64,000 bases of DNA, taken from positions 1 to 64,000 of the forward strand of contig CACFGV010000004.1 of NCBI GenBank assembly GCA_902565895.1, given 5' to 3'. Positions 24,236 through 36,137 of this stretch are shown one piece after another. The position numbers and the translations under genes are program-made. Source of the stretch: K189A clade bacterium. Its GTDB lineage: Bacteria > Pseudomonadota > Gammaproteobacteria > Pseudomonadales > Azotimanducaceae. A model generated the notes under the pieces. It was not told the origin of the DNA and did not search any database. It saw only the letters and a program-made list of their open reading frames with translations. Within the stretch, counting starts at the first letter, position 1. Each line of letters begins with the position of its first letter.

Positions 24236-24724
24236 ATGAATTGGGACGCATTGGGCGCGCTTGCTGAGCTGCTAGGAGCCATAGCGGTATTTCTTACACT
24301 GGCTTACCTGACTGTACAGGTTAGGCAGAATTCAAAGGCTTTGGAGCTTCAGAACAAGTTTTCTGCAGCACAAATCATGCAAGCGAGGACTGATACCGTA
24401 ATGGGCTTTATCAGCGTCTTACTCTCATCAGAGGAAAACGTAAAAGCGCAGATGGTTGCCTCAAGTGTTTCCGACGTAAGCGCTATGAACGAACAGGATC
24501 CTTCTATTCGTGTAAGAGCTAATTCAATACTTAGCGGTTCTCGTTCACTCTACGAAAAAGTGTTTTTTCAATACAAGGAAGGTTTTTTAACAGACGATTT
24601 CTATACGGGCCTAGAGCCAAATATAGCGGTTTACGCTGAAAGCTGGTTAAAACTAGGAACTGCGATGTCTTCCGAATTTAAAGCAGAAGTAGTGCGTATC
24701 CATGAAAAGACAAAAGCAGCCTAG
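24236..24724 (+). CDS. Single-pass membrane protein, unknown family
   Basis: 162 residues from ATG at 24236, chosen because CAGGAGAAGGATT stands directly before it. The N-terminus MNWDALGALAELLGAIAVFL then TLAYLTVQVRQNSKALE is one membrane helix followed by a polar helical cytoplasmic part. This start (MNWxAxGAxxExxGAIAVxxTLxYLxxQxRQN) recurs in many short proteins of marine bacteria, but I know of no function. It stands in the second tRNA-bounded unit. Confidence 0.65.
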   Translation: MNWDALGALAELLGAIAVFLTLAYLTVQVRQNSKALELQNKFSAAQIMQARTDTVMGFISVLLSSEENVKAQMVASSVSDVSAMNEQDPSIRVRANSILSGSRSLYEKVFFQYKEGFLTDDFYTGLEPNIAVYAESWLKLGTAMSSEFKAEVVRIHEKTKAA

Positions 24725-24775
24725 CTTGATCTCCACCATCAAGCCTGACAATCAGTCACTGATTCAAAATATTGG

Positions 24776-24844
24776 GCAAAAGAAGGGCGGCCAATTGCAT
24801 TGAACGGGGTAAAAACCCGTATAACGTTTGAACTTGCAGATTGA
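24776..24844 (+). pseudogene. Remnant of a second TonB C-terminal-domain gene
   Basis: The frame reads AKEGRPIALNGVKTRITFEL then AD and a stop at 24844. This is nearly the same as the end of the gene at 22129-23259 (KEGRPIAVSGVKTRITFEMAD). The sequence after the stop (TTGACGTTCG, then a diverged stretch to the next tRNA copy) also parallels the sequence after 23259. The upstream part of the gene is missing. Confidence 0.85.
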
Positions 24845-25040
24845 CGTTCGCGTCCAAAACCTCGCATTGATGATTACTATTGCCTTAAGCGCCCAGATAG
24901 TTTGAGCCAATCTTGGACTAATATTCTTGTTATCCCGCATGCAGTCGGAACGTAGAGCCCTTGTTGGACGGCGACCGCATGTGTTTTAGGGTTTTTGTCC
25001 TGTGTATCGAGGGTGTATCGCTCAAAACTTCAATTAATGC

Positions 25041-25087
25041 GCCTTGGCAAAACTGTCATACCGCTTCGAGCCGGACTCCGGGCGCTA
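25041..25087 (+). repeat. Decayed tRNA-Leu(UAA) 3' copy 2 (att-like)
   Basis: GCCTTGGCAAAACTGTCATACC then GCTTCGAGCCGGACTCCGGGCG aligns with the variable arm, T-arm and acceptor of tRNA-Leu(UAA) and with copy 1, with more changes; CACCA has become CGCTA. It ends 1581 bases after copy 1. Confidence 0.75.
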
Positions 25088-25698
25088 CTCTAACAGATTA
25101 ATTCTTATCTAATGAAACTTACTACTTAGAAAAGGTGTTAGATTTTTGGAGCTCTTCGTTGGGTTGATGTTGGATTAACTCAGGAGGTTGTTGTCGGGCA
25201 ATGCTTACGCCTACTGGGGACAACGGATCTTCTTATCATCAAGAAAATCGGACACTTAGGGCAAGTACTCTTTCTGAAATACGCTCACTAACCCAGAATA
25301 CCATCACCAATAACATCAACGTTTCGGAACTAAGGATGACTTAGCACACAGCCAAAAAATAAACTGAAAGAGGCGAATGCGGGGCGAAAGTGCACAGTTG
25401 CATGAGACCTAGCAATTGGCTTGTCAGTGAAGAAATAACCAGAAGCGTTCGTACAACTATCCATATGTCCGCCTGAGCAGTAGGGATCTGTGATTTGCAT
25501 TTTGCTGCTACCGGTGGCTATGCCGTCATAAACGCGATTTATTCAGACCGAATTCCGCCAGTTTATGTGGTCGCTAATAGAAGCGAACAAATCTTGTCGA
25601 AGTTCTAAAGATTTTGATGACCTAATGCATGCATCCTTTCAATGAAGCTTTGACTTATCACGCAGCAACCTGGCGCTGTACTAATTTGGATAACACTC
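25088..25698. other. Gap of about 600 bases without a convincing gene
   Basis: No intact gene is seen. A 47-codon plus-strand frame (ATG at 25201, QENRTLRASTLSEIRSL) and a minus-strand stretch around 25360-25550 (KMQITDPYCSGGHMDSC) have coding-like composition but no start, family or neighbour to support them. Most likely decayed DNA after the last tRNA-Leu copy. Confidence 0.4.
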
Positions 25699-26202
25699 AT
25701 GAATAAGATCAAAATATTACTGGTTTCCCTTTTAACAGTGTCTTCAGCGTTCCTTGCTAGCTCAGCATTAGCCGGCCATCACGAAAAAGGCGAGATGAAG
25801 CCAGCAACCGTCGTAGAACTAGCAGTAGGGGCTGAGGAAACTTCCACGCTAGTCGCAGCAGTGAAGGCCGCCGGTTTAGTAGAAACGTTGTCAGGTGCGG
25901 GCCCGTTCACTGTTTTGGCTCCTACCAATGATGCCTTCGCGAAGCTCCCCGAAGGTGTTTTGGAAGGTCTGTTAGCTGATCCTGAGGCGCTGGCTGGGGT
26001 TTTGAAAGCTCATGTTGTTGCCGCCAATGCAAAGGCAGAGACAGTAGTAACTTTGAATCAGGTTGAAACTTTGAATGGCACCTATCCTGTGACAGTAGCG
26101 GATGGCGTTGTCTCCATTGGAGGCGCGACGGTACTCGCTACCGATCTCGTGGCCGGGAATGGTGTAGTTCATCTTATCGACACGGTCATTCTTCCAGAAT
26201 AG
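25699..26202 (+). CDS. Secreted fasciclin (FAS1) domain protein
   Basis: 167 residues: a signal peptide (to about residue 25, SALA) and then one FAS1 domain. The H1 motif PFTVLAPTNDAFAKLP and the later AHVV and GNGVVHLIDTVILPE are standard. FAS1 domains mediate adhesion or matrix interactions. The mature N-terminus, GHHEKGEM, is the same kind as that of the protein at 23660. The gene is alone, with no partner on either side. Confidence 0.9.
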   Translation: MNKIKILLVSLLTVSSAFLASSALAGHHEKGEMKPATVVELAVGAEETSTLVAAVKAAGLVETLSGAGPFTVLAPTNDAFAKLPEGVLEGLLADPEALAGVLKAHVVAANAKAETVVTLNQVETLNGTYPVTVADGVVSIGGATVLATDLVAGNGVVHLIDTVILPE

Positions 26203-26356
26203 GAGATCCTAGTCCTCTTTGACAGGTGCCCCTTTTGAGTCAATCAATTGGGGCGATCCTCGACCAATCAGTACAGTTATGGCGAAAGGCGCGAGTCAGA
26301 TCCAACGCTTAATCTCCAGCCCCTTTCTTTTACGAGCTAGACGAAAACTGCCCGCC

Positions 26357-26836
26357 TTAGACATCTTTGTCGTTGCCGGATTCCTTTAACTTCATAAGGC
26401 TGTGACGGTCTTTCAAAGACATAAGATACGCAGCACAGCTTAGGACAAGAATCGCTGACGCTTCCGCCACCAAGACTAAAGCCTCACTCTCTTTACTCTG
26501 CATCACTATAAGGCGGCAAAGAGCGGTTATGGCAATTATGATAGGGAGCGTGACGGGTATCCTGCTGGTCGAGTAAAAGGCACCTATCATTCCTATTATC
26601 TCAACGTAGATAAATAGTAGGAACAAATCTGGTAAACCCACTTTTCCAGCTAGATACATGTCGTTAAGAGCTTGGAAGGTAGCGACTAGGGTCAACAAAC
26701 CTATCAGCGCCAAGAGAGCCTTTTCGCTAGCTATCGTCGTCCAATGCAACCTACGATTTAAAGAGTTTCGCTCCAGTAGGTTCTCTAACAGATTCCCTGA
26801 CTTATTCGTCTTCTCGTGACTGTCTTTCTTCTCCAT
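26357..26836 (-). CDS. psiE: Phosphate-starvation-inducible PsiE family protein
   Basis: 159 residues from ATG at 26836 (GGGGTCGAT precedes it; a longer frame starts at 26854). After a polar N-terminus come four helices. LFLLFIYVEIIGMIGAFY and RIPVTLPIIIAITALCRLIV are the PsiE signature. In E. coli the gene is under PhoB and cAMP-CRP control; its function is unknown. The presence of psiE 15 kb from the Pho-like cluster fits a phosphate theme, but I see no clear Pho box upstream. Confidence 0.8.
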   Translation of the reverse strand: MEKKDSHEKTNKSGNLLENLLERNSLNRRLHWTTIASEKALLALIGLLTLVATFQALNDMYLAGKVGLPDLFLLFIYVEIIGMIGAFYSTSRIPVTLPIIIAITALCRLIVMQSKESEALVLVAEASAILVLSCAAYLMSLKDRHSLMKLKESGNDKDV

Positions 26837-26854
26837 ATCGACCCCATTCCACAA

Positions 26855-27175
26855 GTCCGTAGTGATGCTACGACCTTACCCCAAAAACTGAGCCATGAGT
26901 GGAATGGGATTCCCCGATAAGGTAGCCCCAAGATCGGTGCCCATTGAAGGGAAAACGATTTATCGGCGAACAGCATTTACGAAGACTTACAGCCGGGAAT
27001 TCCAATCCGAACAGACGATCAGCTACGAGCATACTTTGTTGGTTTGAGTGAAAAACCCATTCGGCAACAACCGTCGTGCGGGCCCTAAAATAACAACAGC
27101 AACATTAATGCTCTGGAAAGACACAGCCAGGTTAAGGTAAGCGGTAAAGAAGCCCTTTATCCAATATTAGTGGAG
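26855..27175. other. Gap of about 320 bases, nothing recognised
   Basis: The stretch between psiE and the GST-like gene contains no reading frame with a family match on either strand, and no clear promoter or hairpin. Confidence 0.4.
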
Positions 27176-27943
27176 CTAATCTTGGACTCCTGATACAACC
27201 TCCGTAAAGGGGAATCCCCCTAAACGATCGCTCACTCTGTTTAGATAAGCGGGAAAGACAGGATAGCCCTGTGCAAGATCCGCAAGCCATGTTTGCGGAA
27301 CATGAAAGAGAATTGAGGCAAGCATCGAAGCGACAGAGAAGTCATAAACAGTGATGTTTTGACCTAACAAAAAGTCACCTTTCTCAAGCTGATTAGCAAG
27401 GGTTAACAAATCCGTCGACGCTTCAGCATCTCTATCCGCTGGGCTTAGGCTACCTACGCCGTGGAATTTCGACAAAGAAGTTTGCTTCGACACCGCGTAT
27501 ATAGATGCCAGCTGTTTAATGAACTTAGGCCAGCGCGGGAGGAAACAATCGATAATCTCCTCTCTTGATTCAGGTGTCATCCACTTAGACCAGACCATGT
27601 ACCAGTAGAGGTTTTTTTCAGTGAGTCGTTTTAGCGCCGTCCCAAGGATCAGTTCATCGGGGCTCAAACCCTCCAACAAGTCACTTTTATGCATTCTAAT
27701 GAGATGCTCGATAATGATGTCCGATTCACCTAATTCAAAATCGTCGATCTTAATCCATGGGACCTTGCCACTCGGGGATGACTTGCTGATCTTAAGAGGC
27801 ATGATGAATTCTCTTTTATATTCAGCATTAAGGTATTTGAGAGCCATCTCTACTTTGACCACAAACGGGCTCAGTTGTCTCAATCCACCTGCCGGGGGCA
27901 TTCCGTAAAGCGTGATCACAGCGCTGTTGTTTTCCTTGATCAT
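27176..27943 (-). CDS. GST-like protein, paralogue of the gene at 14791
   Basis: 255 residues. The N-terminal domain is VITLYGMPPAGGLRQLSPFV with KVEMALKYLNAEY and SPSGKVPWIKI. The C-terminal domain ends ITVYDFSVASMLASILFHVP. The two motifs and the spacing match the 243-residue protein at 14791-15522, so both belong to the FAX/metaxin-like GST branch, but they are clearly diverged. Substrate unknown. It stands alone near the right edge of the accessory region. Confidence 0.75.
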   Translation of the reverse strand: MIKENNSAVITLYGMPPAGGLRQLSPFVVKVEMALKYLNAEYKREFIMPLKISKSSPSGKVPWIKIDDFELGESDIIIEHLIRMHKSDLLEGLSPDELILGTALKRLTEKNLYWYMVWSKWMTPESREEIIDCFLPRWPKFIKQLASIYAVSKQTSLSKFHGVGSLSPADRDAEASTDLLTLANQLEKGDFLLGQNITVYDFSVASMLASILFHVPQTWLADLAQGYPVFPAYLNRVSDRLGGFPFTEVVSGVQD

Positions 27944-28115
27944 AAATCGGCAACCTACCCTCTATTTTCAACTGACTTCTACGGCAAACTCCGGTCGTAG
28001 AGGCGAGTATTGCGACCGGCCTGGGTAGCCGATTCCAGTGCCGGTCACCAAAGTCACTCGTAGCTATAAATCATAGGCTGTTACAGTCCAAACAACTTAT
28101 CTCTGTCACTAGCGT

Positions 28116-29708
28116 CTATTTCACATGTGCTGTTAAGAAGTCTGCGTTCTTTTCAGCAACCATGATCGTTGCTGCATTGGTATTGCCGGAAACAACATAC
28201 GGCATTACCGACGCATCCACGACGGAAAGTCCTTCTAGGCCTTTAACTAATAAATTTTCGTCTACAACTTTGCCAATGCTGCAGGTGCTGGTTGGGTGGT
28301 AAACAGTACCTGCCTCCTCGCGTATGTAATCAAGCAACGCATCGTCACTCAAATTACCTTTCTCCTCTGCCGGAGAGAGCCGTGAGGTAATGCTGTCTGC
28401 TAAAGCTTCGCTCTCGAAAACTCGCAGAAGTAGTTTCATGCCATCAATCATCGTGCGGCGGTCGAGTTCAGTGCTCAGATAATTGGCCCTTATCTCCGGA
28501 TGGTCGCGGTGATTAGAAGTGGTAATGTGAATTGAGCCCCGAGATTCGGGGCGGCTTTGATTAACGACAGCGCTCATCGCTGGCTGAGCCATTGCGCGAA
28601 TTTTGCCGGCGTTGTTGTACAGAGTCGCACCCGACGCAAAATGGACCTGAATGTCAGGCGCTTCCAGACCGTCCCTGGTGTACCAGAATGCACCGATTGG
28701 CGCGGACCCGGTGGTGAGCGGTCCTTTACGCGCGAAAAACCACTTTAGCGCTGCCGGGATGAGTCGTGCGCCGCTGACTTCACGATTGATCGACAGATCG
28801 GCACGGGTGCCATATACGACCTTGCACAAGAGATGATCTTGGAGATGTTCGCCGACGTCAGGTAAGTGGTGATGTACCTGAATACCGAGCGCACTCAATC
28901 GGTCGGCGTCGCCAACACCTGAGAGCTCCAGCAGCTGCGGCGACCCGATCGCGCCGCAACTAAGAATCACATGTCGCGCCCTGATTGTTTCAGATCGACC
29001 CGCCCTGTCTGTTTCAACTCCAACTGCTTTATTCTGCTCGAAAATAATGCGCTTTGTCTGAACCTTGACTCTTACCTCAAGATTACTGCGGCCACGAGCG
29101 GGCTTTAGATAGGCACTGGACGTACTCCATCTGCGTCCGTTTTTCTGCGTAAATTGATAATGGCCACAACCCGCCTGATCGACTCCATTGAAATCAGCAG
29201 TTCTAGGGATGCCCTGCTCCTCCATAGCGTCAAGAAAGGTTTCCTGAATTGGCCGTTTGTCGACAACGTCCTGCACATATAACGGTCCGTCCGCACCATG
29301 AGACTCGTTAACGTGAGTTTGCTGTCGCTCAGCCTTAATAAAGTAAGGCAGAACCTCTTCCCACGACCAGCCCTTTGCGCCTGCTTGCTCCCAAGCCGCA
29401 AAATCAAGCGGCACCCCGCGAATGTAAATCATGCCGTTTATCGCACTGGAGCCTCCGAGGCCCTTGCCACGTGGCCAATAGATTCGGCGATTATTGAGTT
29501 CAGCTTCTGGTTCGGTCTCGTAAGACCAATCAAATTTCTTGTTCTTGAACGTCGCGGCCCAGCCTGCGGGCACATGCAATAATGGTGACTTATCGCCGCC
29601 GCCGGCCTCCAAAAGACAAACTCGGGTGTGCGGATTCGCACTCAGGCGATTTGCTAAGACGCAACCTGCCGAGCCTGCGCCAACAATAACGTAGTCGTAT
29701 TCTTGCAT
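28116..29708 (-). CDS. GMC-family FAD oxidoreductase (choline/alcohol dehydrogenase type)
   Basis: 530 residues. The N-terminal FAD-binding motif is YVIVGAGSAGCVLANRLS, followed by GMC signature 1 (RGKGLGGSSAINGMIYIRG) and signature 2 (GAIGSPQLLELSGVG). The C-terminal catalytic His is in YHPTSTCSIG and the closing motif is VSGNTNAATIMVAEKNAD. Such enzymes oxidise alcohols to aldehydes; substrates range from choline to long-chain or sugar alcohols, and nothing here selects one. BetB or BetT is not adjacent, so choline is not supported. Confidence 0.88.
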   Translation of the reverse strand: MQEYDYVIVGAGSAGCVLANRLSANPHTRVCLLEAGGGDKSPLLHVPAGWAATFKNKKFDWSYETEPEAELNNRRIYWPRGKGLGGSSAINGMIYIRGVPLDFAAWEQAGAKGWSWEEVLPYFIKAERQQTHVNESHGADGPLYVQDVVDKRPIQETFLDAMEEQGIPRTADFNGVDQAGCGHYQFTQKNGRRWSTSSAYLKPARGRSNLEVRVKVQTKRIIFEQNKAVGVETDRAGRSETIRARHVILSCGAIGSPQLLELSGVGDADRLSALGIQVHHHLPDVGEHLQDHLLCKVVYGTRADLSINREVSGARLIPAALKWFFARKGPLTTGSAPIGAFWYTRDGLEAPDIQVHFASGATLYNNAGKIRAMAQPAMSAVVNQSRPESRGSIHITTSNHRDHPEIRANYLSTELDRRTMIDGMKLLLRVFESEALADSITSRLSPAEEKGNLSDDALLDYIREEAGTVYHPTSTCSIGKVVDENLLVKGLEGLSVVDASVMPYVVSGNTNAATIMVAEKNADFLTAHVK

Positions 29709-29943
29709 GACTTATTCCTGTTAATAAGCAACCCAACATCCGACGCTGGTATCTGTTTTCACAAATACAGCACCATCAAATACGATATTCACACTGGCGA
29801 GCGACAGCAAGTCTTCGCTCAATAAGATTTATGAGCCTGCATAAAGCACGATATTGCTTGTCATACTTTCCAGAACTAGCTGTTCCATTCCCCGCAAATC
29901 CAGCGCACTGGCGTGCCGCGCCATCGCGCCTGTGAGGGCTAGA

Positions 29944-33051
<3,108 letters not shown>

Positions 33052-33106
33052 TTAACCTAGATCAACGGCGCGAGTCGCCAAATAATAGTTATGCGAGAAT
33101 ATTAAA

Positions 33107-33874
33107 ATGGGTGTTTCGGCACATTATCCGAGTTTAGCAGGGCGGCTGGTATTTATTACTGGCGGCGCCACAGGCATTGGCGCGGCACTGGTAGAGGCTT
33201 TCACAAAACAAAATGCTCGGGTCGCCTTTATCGATGTACAGGCCCAGGCTGCCGATAGCTTGCTCGCAAGCCTTAGTAACCAGGGGTTCGAGCCACCCTG
33301 GTTTCGATCAGTGGATGTAACCAAGGTTGAAGATCTGCAGCGAGCGATTCACGATGCCGCCGAAGAACTGGGGCCATTGCAGGTGCTAGTGAACAACGCA
33401 GCAAATGATCAACGCCATGCCCCAAAAGACCTAACCCCTGAGACGTGGCGTCAGTGCATGGCCATTAACTTAGATGCGACCTTCTTCGCCGCGCAAGCCG
33501 CTACCGCTGTGATGGCCCCTAAACGACACGGTGCCATTATCAACTTCGGTTCGATTAACGCGTTGCTTGGGCCCCCGAATATGCCTGGTTACGTGACTGC
33601 GAAGGCAGGCATCATGGGGCTGACTAAATCTCTGGCGAAAGCCTATGGCGAACACAACCTTCGCGTGAACGCCATATTGCCGGGATGGGTGGCCACAGAG
33701 CGCCAGTTACAAACCTGGCTAACACCTGAAGCAGAGAGTGAGTGGATGCAGCAGGTAGCGCTGCAATCACGATTGATGCCACAGGATGTCGCCAACCTCG
33801 CTCTTTTCTTGGCCTCTGATGACAGCAACATGATCAGCGGCCAAAGCTTTGTCATTGATGGCGGACGCACCTAA
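33107..33874 (+). CDS. SDR-family dehydrogenase, possibly sugar-acting
   Basis: 255 residues, classical SDR: TGGATGIGAALVEAFTKQ (cofactor), VLVNNAAND, Ser in FGSINALLG, YVTAKAG (Tyr-x-x-x-Lys) and INPGG-like end SGQSFVIDGGRT. The IDVQAQ after the second strand, with Asp, favours NAD. It is divergent from the beta-galactosidase gene across 95 bases, so an SDR acting on galactose or another released sugar (as in oxidative galactose routes) is a reasonable guess, not a demonstrated role. Confidence 0.8.
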   Translation: MGVSAHYPSLAGRLVFITGGATGIGAALVEAFTKQNARVAFIDVQAQAADSLLASLSNQGFEPPWFRSVDVTKVEDLQRAIHDAAEELGPLQVLVNNAANDQRHAPKDLTPETWRQCMAINLDATFFAAQAATAVMAPKRHGAIINFGSINALLGPPNMPGYVTAKAGIMGLTKSLAKAYGEHNLRVNAILPGWVATERQLQTWLTPEAESEWMQQVALQSRLMPQDVANLALFLASDDSNMISGQSFVIDGGRT

Positions 33875-33928
33875 CGTTTGGCGCCCGCGCCGAATTCGCT
33901 AGCTCAGGCTTCAGGCAGAACAGCGCCG

Positions 33929-34540
33929 CTAGCTCAACTCAATGGCATACTTAAATGCTGGCCGCCCCTCAATATTGGCCACGTAGCGCTTTAAATGTTC
34001 CATGTCATCTGTAACACAGCCAAGCCTATTGCTCATAAAAACCGCGTGGCCAAGCATAATATCCGCAGCTGAAAACTCGCCAATTAAATAGTCCTTGCCC
34101 GTAAGCGCTTCGTTCACTGGCGCTAAAGCTTTCGACAAGAGTCTTTGCGCTTGAGCTAACGCTGTCTCGTCACGTCGATCCGGTGGCAATAGCACTGTCT
34201 GCACAACAATGGTATTCACCGGTGGCATTACCATGCCTTCACAGTAGTGAAACCATTGTAGGTACTCAGGATACAACGATGATTCTGCGGCCGGTTTTAA
34301 ACCACCATTCTTGTGCCGCTCAAGCACGTATTCACAAATCGCACCGGACTCAAAAATGCTGATCTCGCCGTCTTCAAGTACTGGAACTCGGCCCAGGGGA
34401 TGACGCGCCCGATGTTCATCAGACTTTAGATCTTTCGGATGAAACGCCATCTTATTGATCTCGTACTCGAGGCCCAGCTCCTCTAGTAACCAAACTATGC
34501 GGCCGGCTCTGGAGTTTGGAGCAAAGTGTAGCTTCAACAT
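33929..34540 (-). CDS. Glutathione S-transferase
   Basis: 203 residues from ATG at 34540, preceded by GAGGGG (the frame opens at 34612 but that part is unlike GST). The thioredoxin-like domain reads LKLHFAPNSRAGRIVWLLEE and HPLGRVPVLEDGEISIFESG (cis-Pro, then E-S glutathione contacts). The C-terminal helical domain has YLIGEFSAADIMLGH. This is a classical cytosolic GST, substrate unknown. Confidence 0.87.
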   Translation of the reverse strand: MLKLHFAPNSRAGRIVWLLEELGLEYEINKMAFHPKDLKSDEHRARHPLGRVPVLEDGEISIFESGAICEYVLERHKNGGLKPAAESSLYPEYLQWFHYCEGMVMPPVNTIVVQTVLLPPDRRDETALAQAQRLLSKALAPVNEALTGKDYLIGEFSAADIMLGHAVFMSNRLGCVTDDMEHLKRYVANIEGRPAFKYAIELS

Positions 34541-34659
34541 GAATCCCCTCTCTATATTTCTGTGGCGACTTAAACTAGCGACGCGAGTGCGACTTTTCAA
34601 CTCTCCCCGCATTTAGCGTTCTAGTTGACAGCGCGTGTCGGAAACACGATAACCCTATT

Positions 34660-35358
34660 ATGCGAGTGGTTTCTTGGAACATGCAAAAGAACGCTGCTGC
34701 CTGGCCCTATTTGGCTGGCTTCCTGCGCGCCGACTTCGCGTTCGTACAGAATCCTCCACCATTGCCGGATAGCGTCAACGGTTTACTGATCCACTCCGCC
34801 CAACATGTCGGAAAACGAAGCGTGTTGTACGCCAGCGGTTCCAACGGATATCGCTTGCGTTCGACTATGTCGCTGAGTTCTGGCGGTGTGGTCGCAACCT
34901 TCTGCAAGCCAGGTCAGGAGGACTTACACCTGTTGGACGTGAATCCATGGACTTCCGTAACTCTGGAGTCGGCGACGCAGATGGTTCGAGAGCTGGGTCG
35001 AGCCAATAGTTTTTTTGCGAAGAAACTGCCCAAAAGAGTGATCTTTGCCGGCCACTTAGTAGACAACAGCCCGGCCTCACAAAAACGCCAGCGCGGCTTT
35101 ATTCGTAGTTGGAGTCGACCGTCTGAGGACGAGTTCAAACCTTTGGCAAAGGTCGGTCTGCGCGATTGCGCGACCAAATTCGCAACGCCACTGCTCCCCA
35201 CAGCAAGGGGCAATAACGGCGACACAGTGGACGACAAGCCATTTTTTTGGGCGAGCAAAGACGCTTATGACAATTTGCGCCAGCTCAATGTTTTTTTAGA
35301 CGACCAAATCTTGGCCTTCGGTCACTGCAATCCGATCGTAGCGGACTACAATTTCTAG
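34660..35358 (+). CDS. Degenerate endonuclease/exonuclease/phosphatase-fold protein
   Basis: 232 residues. MRVVSWNMQKN and ADFAFVQN follow the start of the EEP fold, but the metal-binding Glu of the usual VQE is Asn. The end GHCNPIVADYNF resembles S-DH-x-P-V-x-ADF with the Asp-His pair altered. Other family blocks are hard to see. It is probably catalytically impaired or a diverged relative. No operon partner is apparent. Confidence 0.5.
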   Translation: MRVVSWNMQKNAAAWPYLAGFLRADFAFVQNPPPLPDSVNGLLIHSAQHVGKRSVLYASGSNGYRLRSTMSLSSGGVVATFCKPGQEDLHLLDVNPWTSVTLESATQMVRELGRANSFFAKKLPKRVIFAGHLVDNSPASQKRQRGFIRSWSRPSEDEFKPLAKVGLRDCATKFATPLLPTARGNNGDTVDDKPFFWASKDAYDNLRQLNVFLDDQILAFGHCNPIVADYNF

Positions 35359-35397
35359 CGACCGCTTACAGGAAGGGAGCACTTGTTGGCCAGAATC

Positions 35398-35619
35398 TTA
35401 TTGTCCAGGTGGTGCCCGCTTTTTCTTTTGCGACAGCAGCCATTTGATCACCCGAGCTACGCCGTAAAGATAAGCAAGAAACAAAGGCCAAAATAGATAC
35501 GGATCACGACTGGGTGGCAACATCCAACTGAACAGCAAAAAACCACCAACGAACCCCAAAACGCTGCCAAAGAAAATTGCCAGGTCCATAATCAACGCGG
35601 AGAATGTATTTTTGCTCAC
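35398..35619 (-). CDS. Small two-helix membrane protein
   Basis: 73 residues: helix 1 (about 9-31, DLAIFFGSVLGFVGGFLLFSW), helix 2 (about 42-62, YLFWPLFLAYLYGVARVIKW) and a basic tail (KKKRAPPGQ), giving an inside-out-inside layout. No family is recognised. It is divergent from yaiI. Confidence 0.5.
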   Translation of the reverse strand: MSKNTFSALIMDLAIFFGSVLGFVGGFLLFSWMLPPSRDPYLFWPLFLAYLYGVARVIKWLLSQKKKRAPPGQ

Positions 35620-35676
35620 TCCGTCAGCCTAAGCGAGACAGGATCAAAACGGCGTGGATGTAACTTGGAGTAGTTC

Positions 35677-36120
35677 ATGGCAATTTGGGTGGATGCTGAT
35701 GCCTGTCCAAAGGCTATTAAAGCGATCATATGCAAAGCTGCTGAGCGCAAGAAGATAACGACAGTATTCGTCGCCAATCACTTTATACAAATGCCACCAT
35801 CCAAAGTGATTTCCAGCCTACACGTCGCTCAAGGCTATGATGTCGCAGACAGCACTATTCTTAAACGCATGCGAATAGGTGACTTAGTGATCACCGCCGA
35901 TGTTCCATTGGCTGCCGAGGTCATTGCCAACCAAGGCGTTGCGCTTAATCCGCGAGGTACTTTGTACACTCAAGAGAATATCAAGGGCTTGTTGCAACTA
36001 CGTAACAACGCAGAGCAGCTGCGCGATTTGGGACAACTGCGAGGCGGTCCCTCGACGTTGGATAAACGTAACATTCAAGAATTTGCTAATGCGCTAGACC
36101 GCTTTCTAGCCAAAACCTAG
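35677..36120 (+). CDS. yaiI: YaiI/YqxD (DUF188) family protein
   Basis: 147 residues, starting IWVDADACPKAIKAIICKAA with the conserved DADACP. Further family blocks are GYDVADSTILKRMRIGDLVI and TADVPLAAEVI, then ALNPRGTLYTQENI. DUF188 is a PIN-like fold; no enzymatic role is established. Length is normal. Confidence 0.92.
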   Translation: MAIWVDADACPKAIKAIICKAAERKKITTVFVANHFIQMPPSKVISSLHVAQGYDVADSTILKRMRIGDLVITADVPLAAEVIANQGVALNPRGTLYTQENIKGLLQLRNNAEQLRDLGQLRGGPSTLDKRNIQEFANALDRFLAKT

Positions 36121-36137
36121 TCGTCCCTCGCGCTTCT

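Noticed and set aside
28020-28050. Another tRNA-Leu 3' fragment (GTGCCGGTCACCA)
   Set aside because: The match is short and lacks a T-arm; it is no better than chance.
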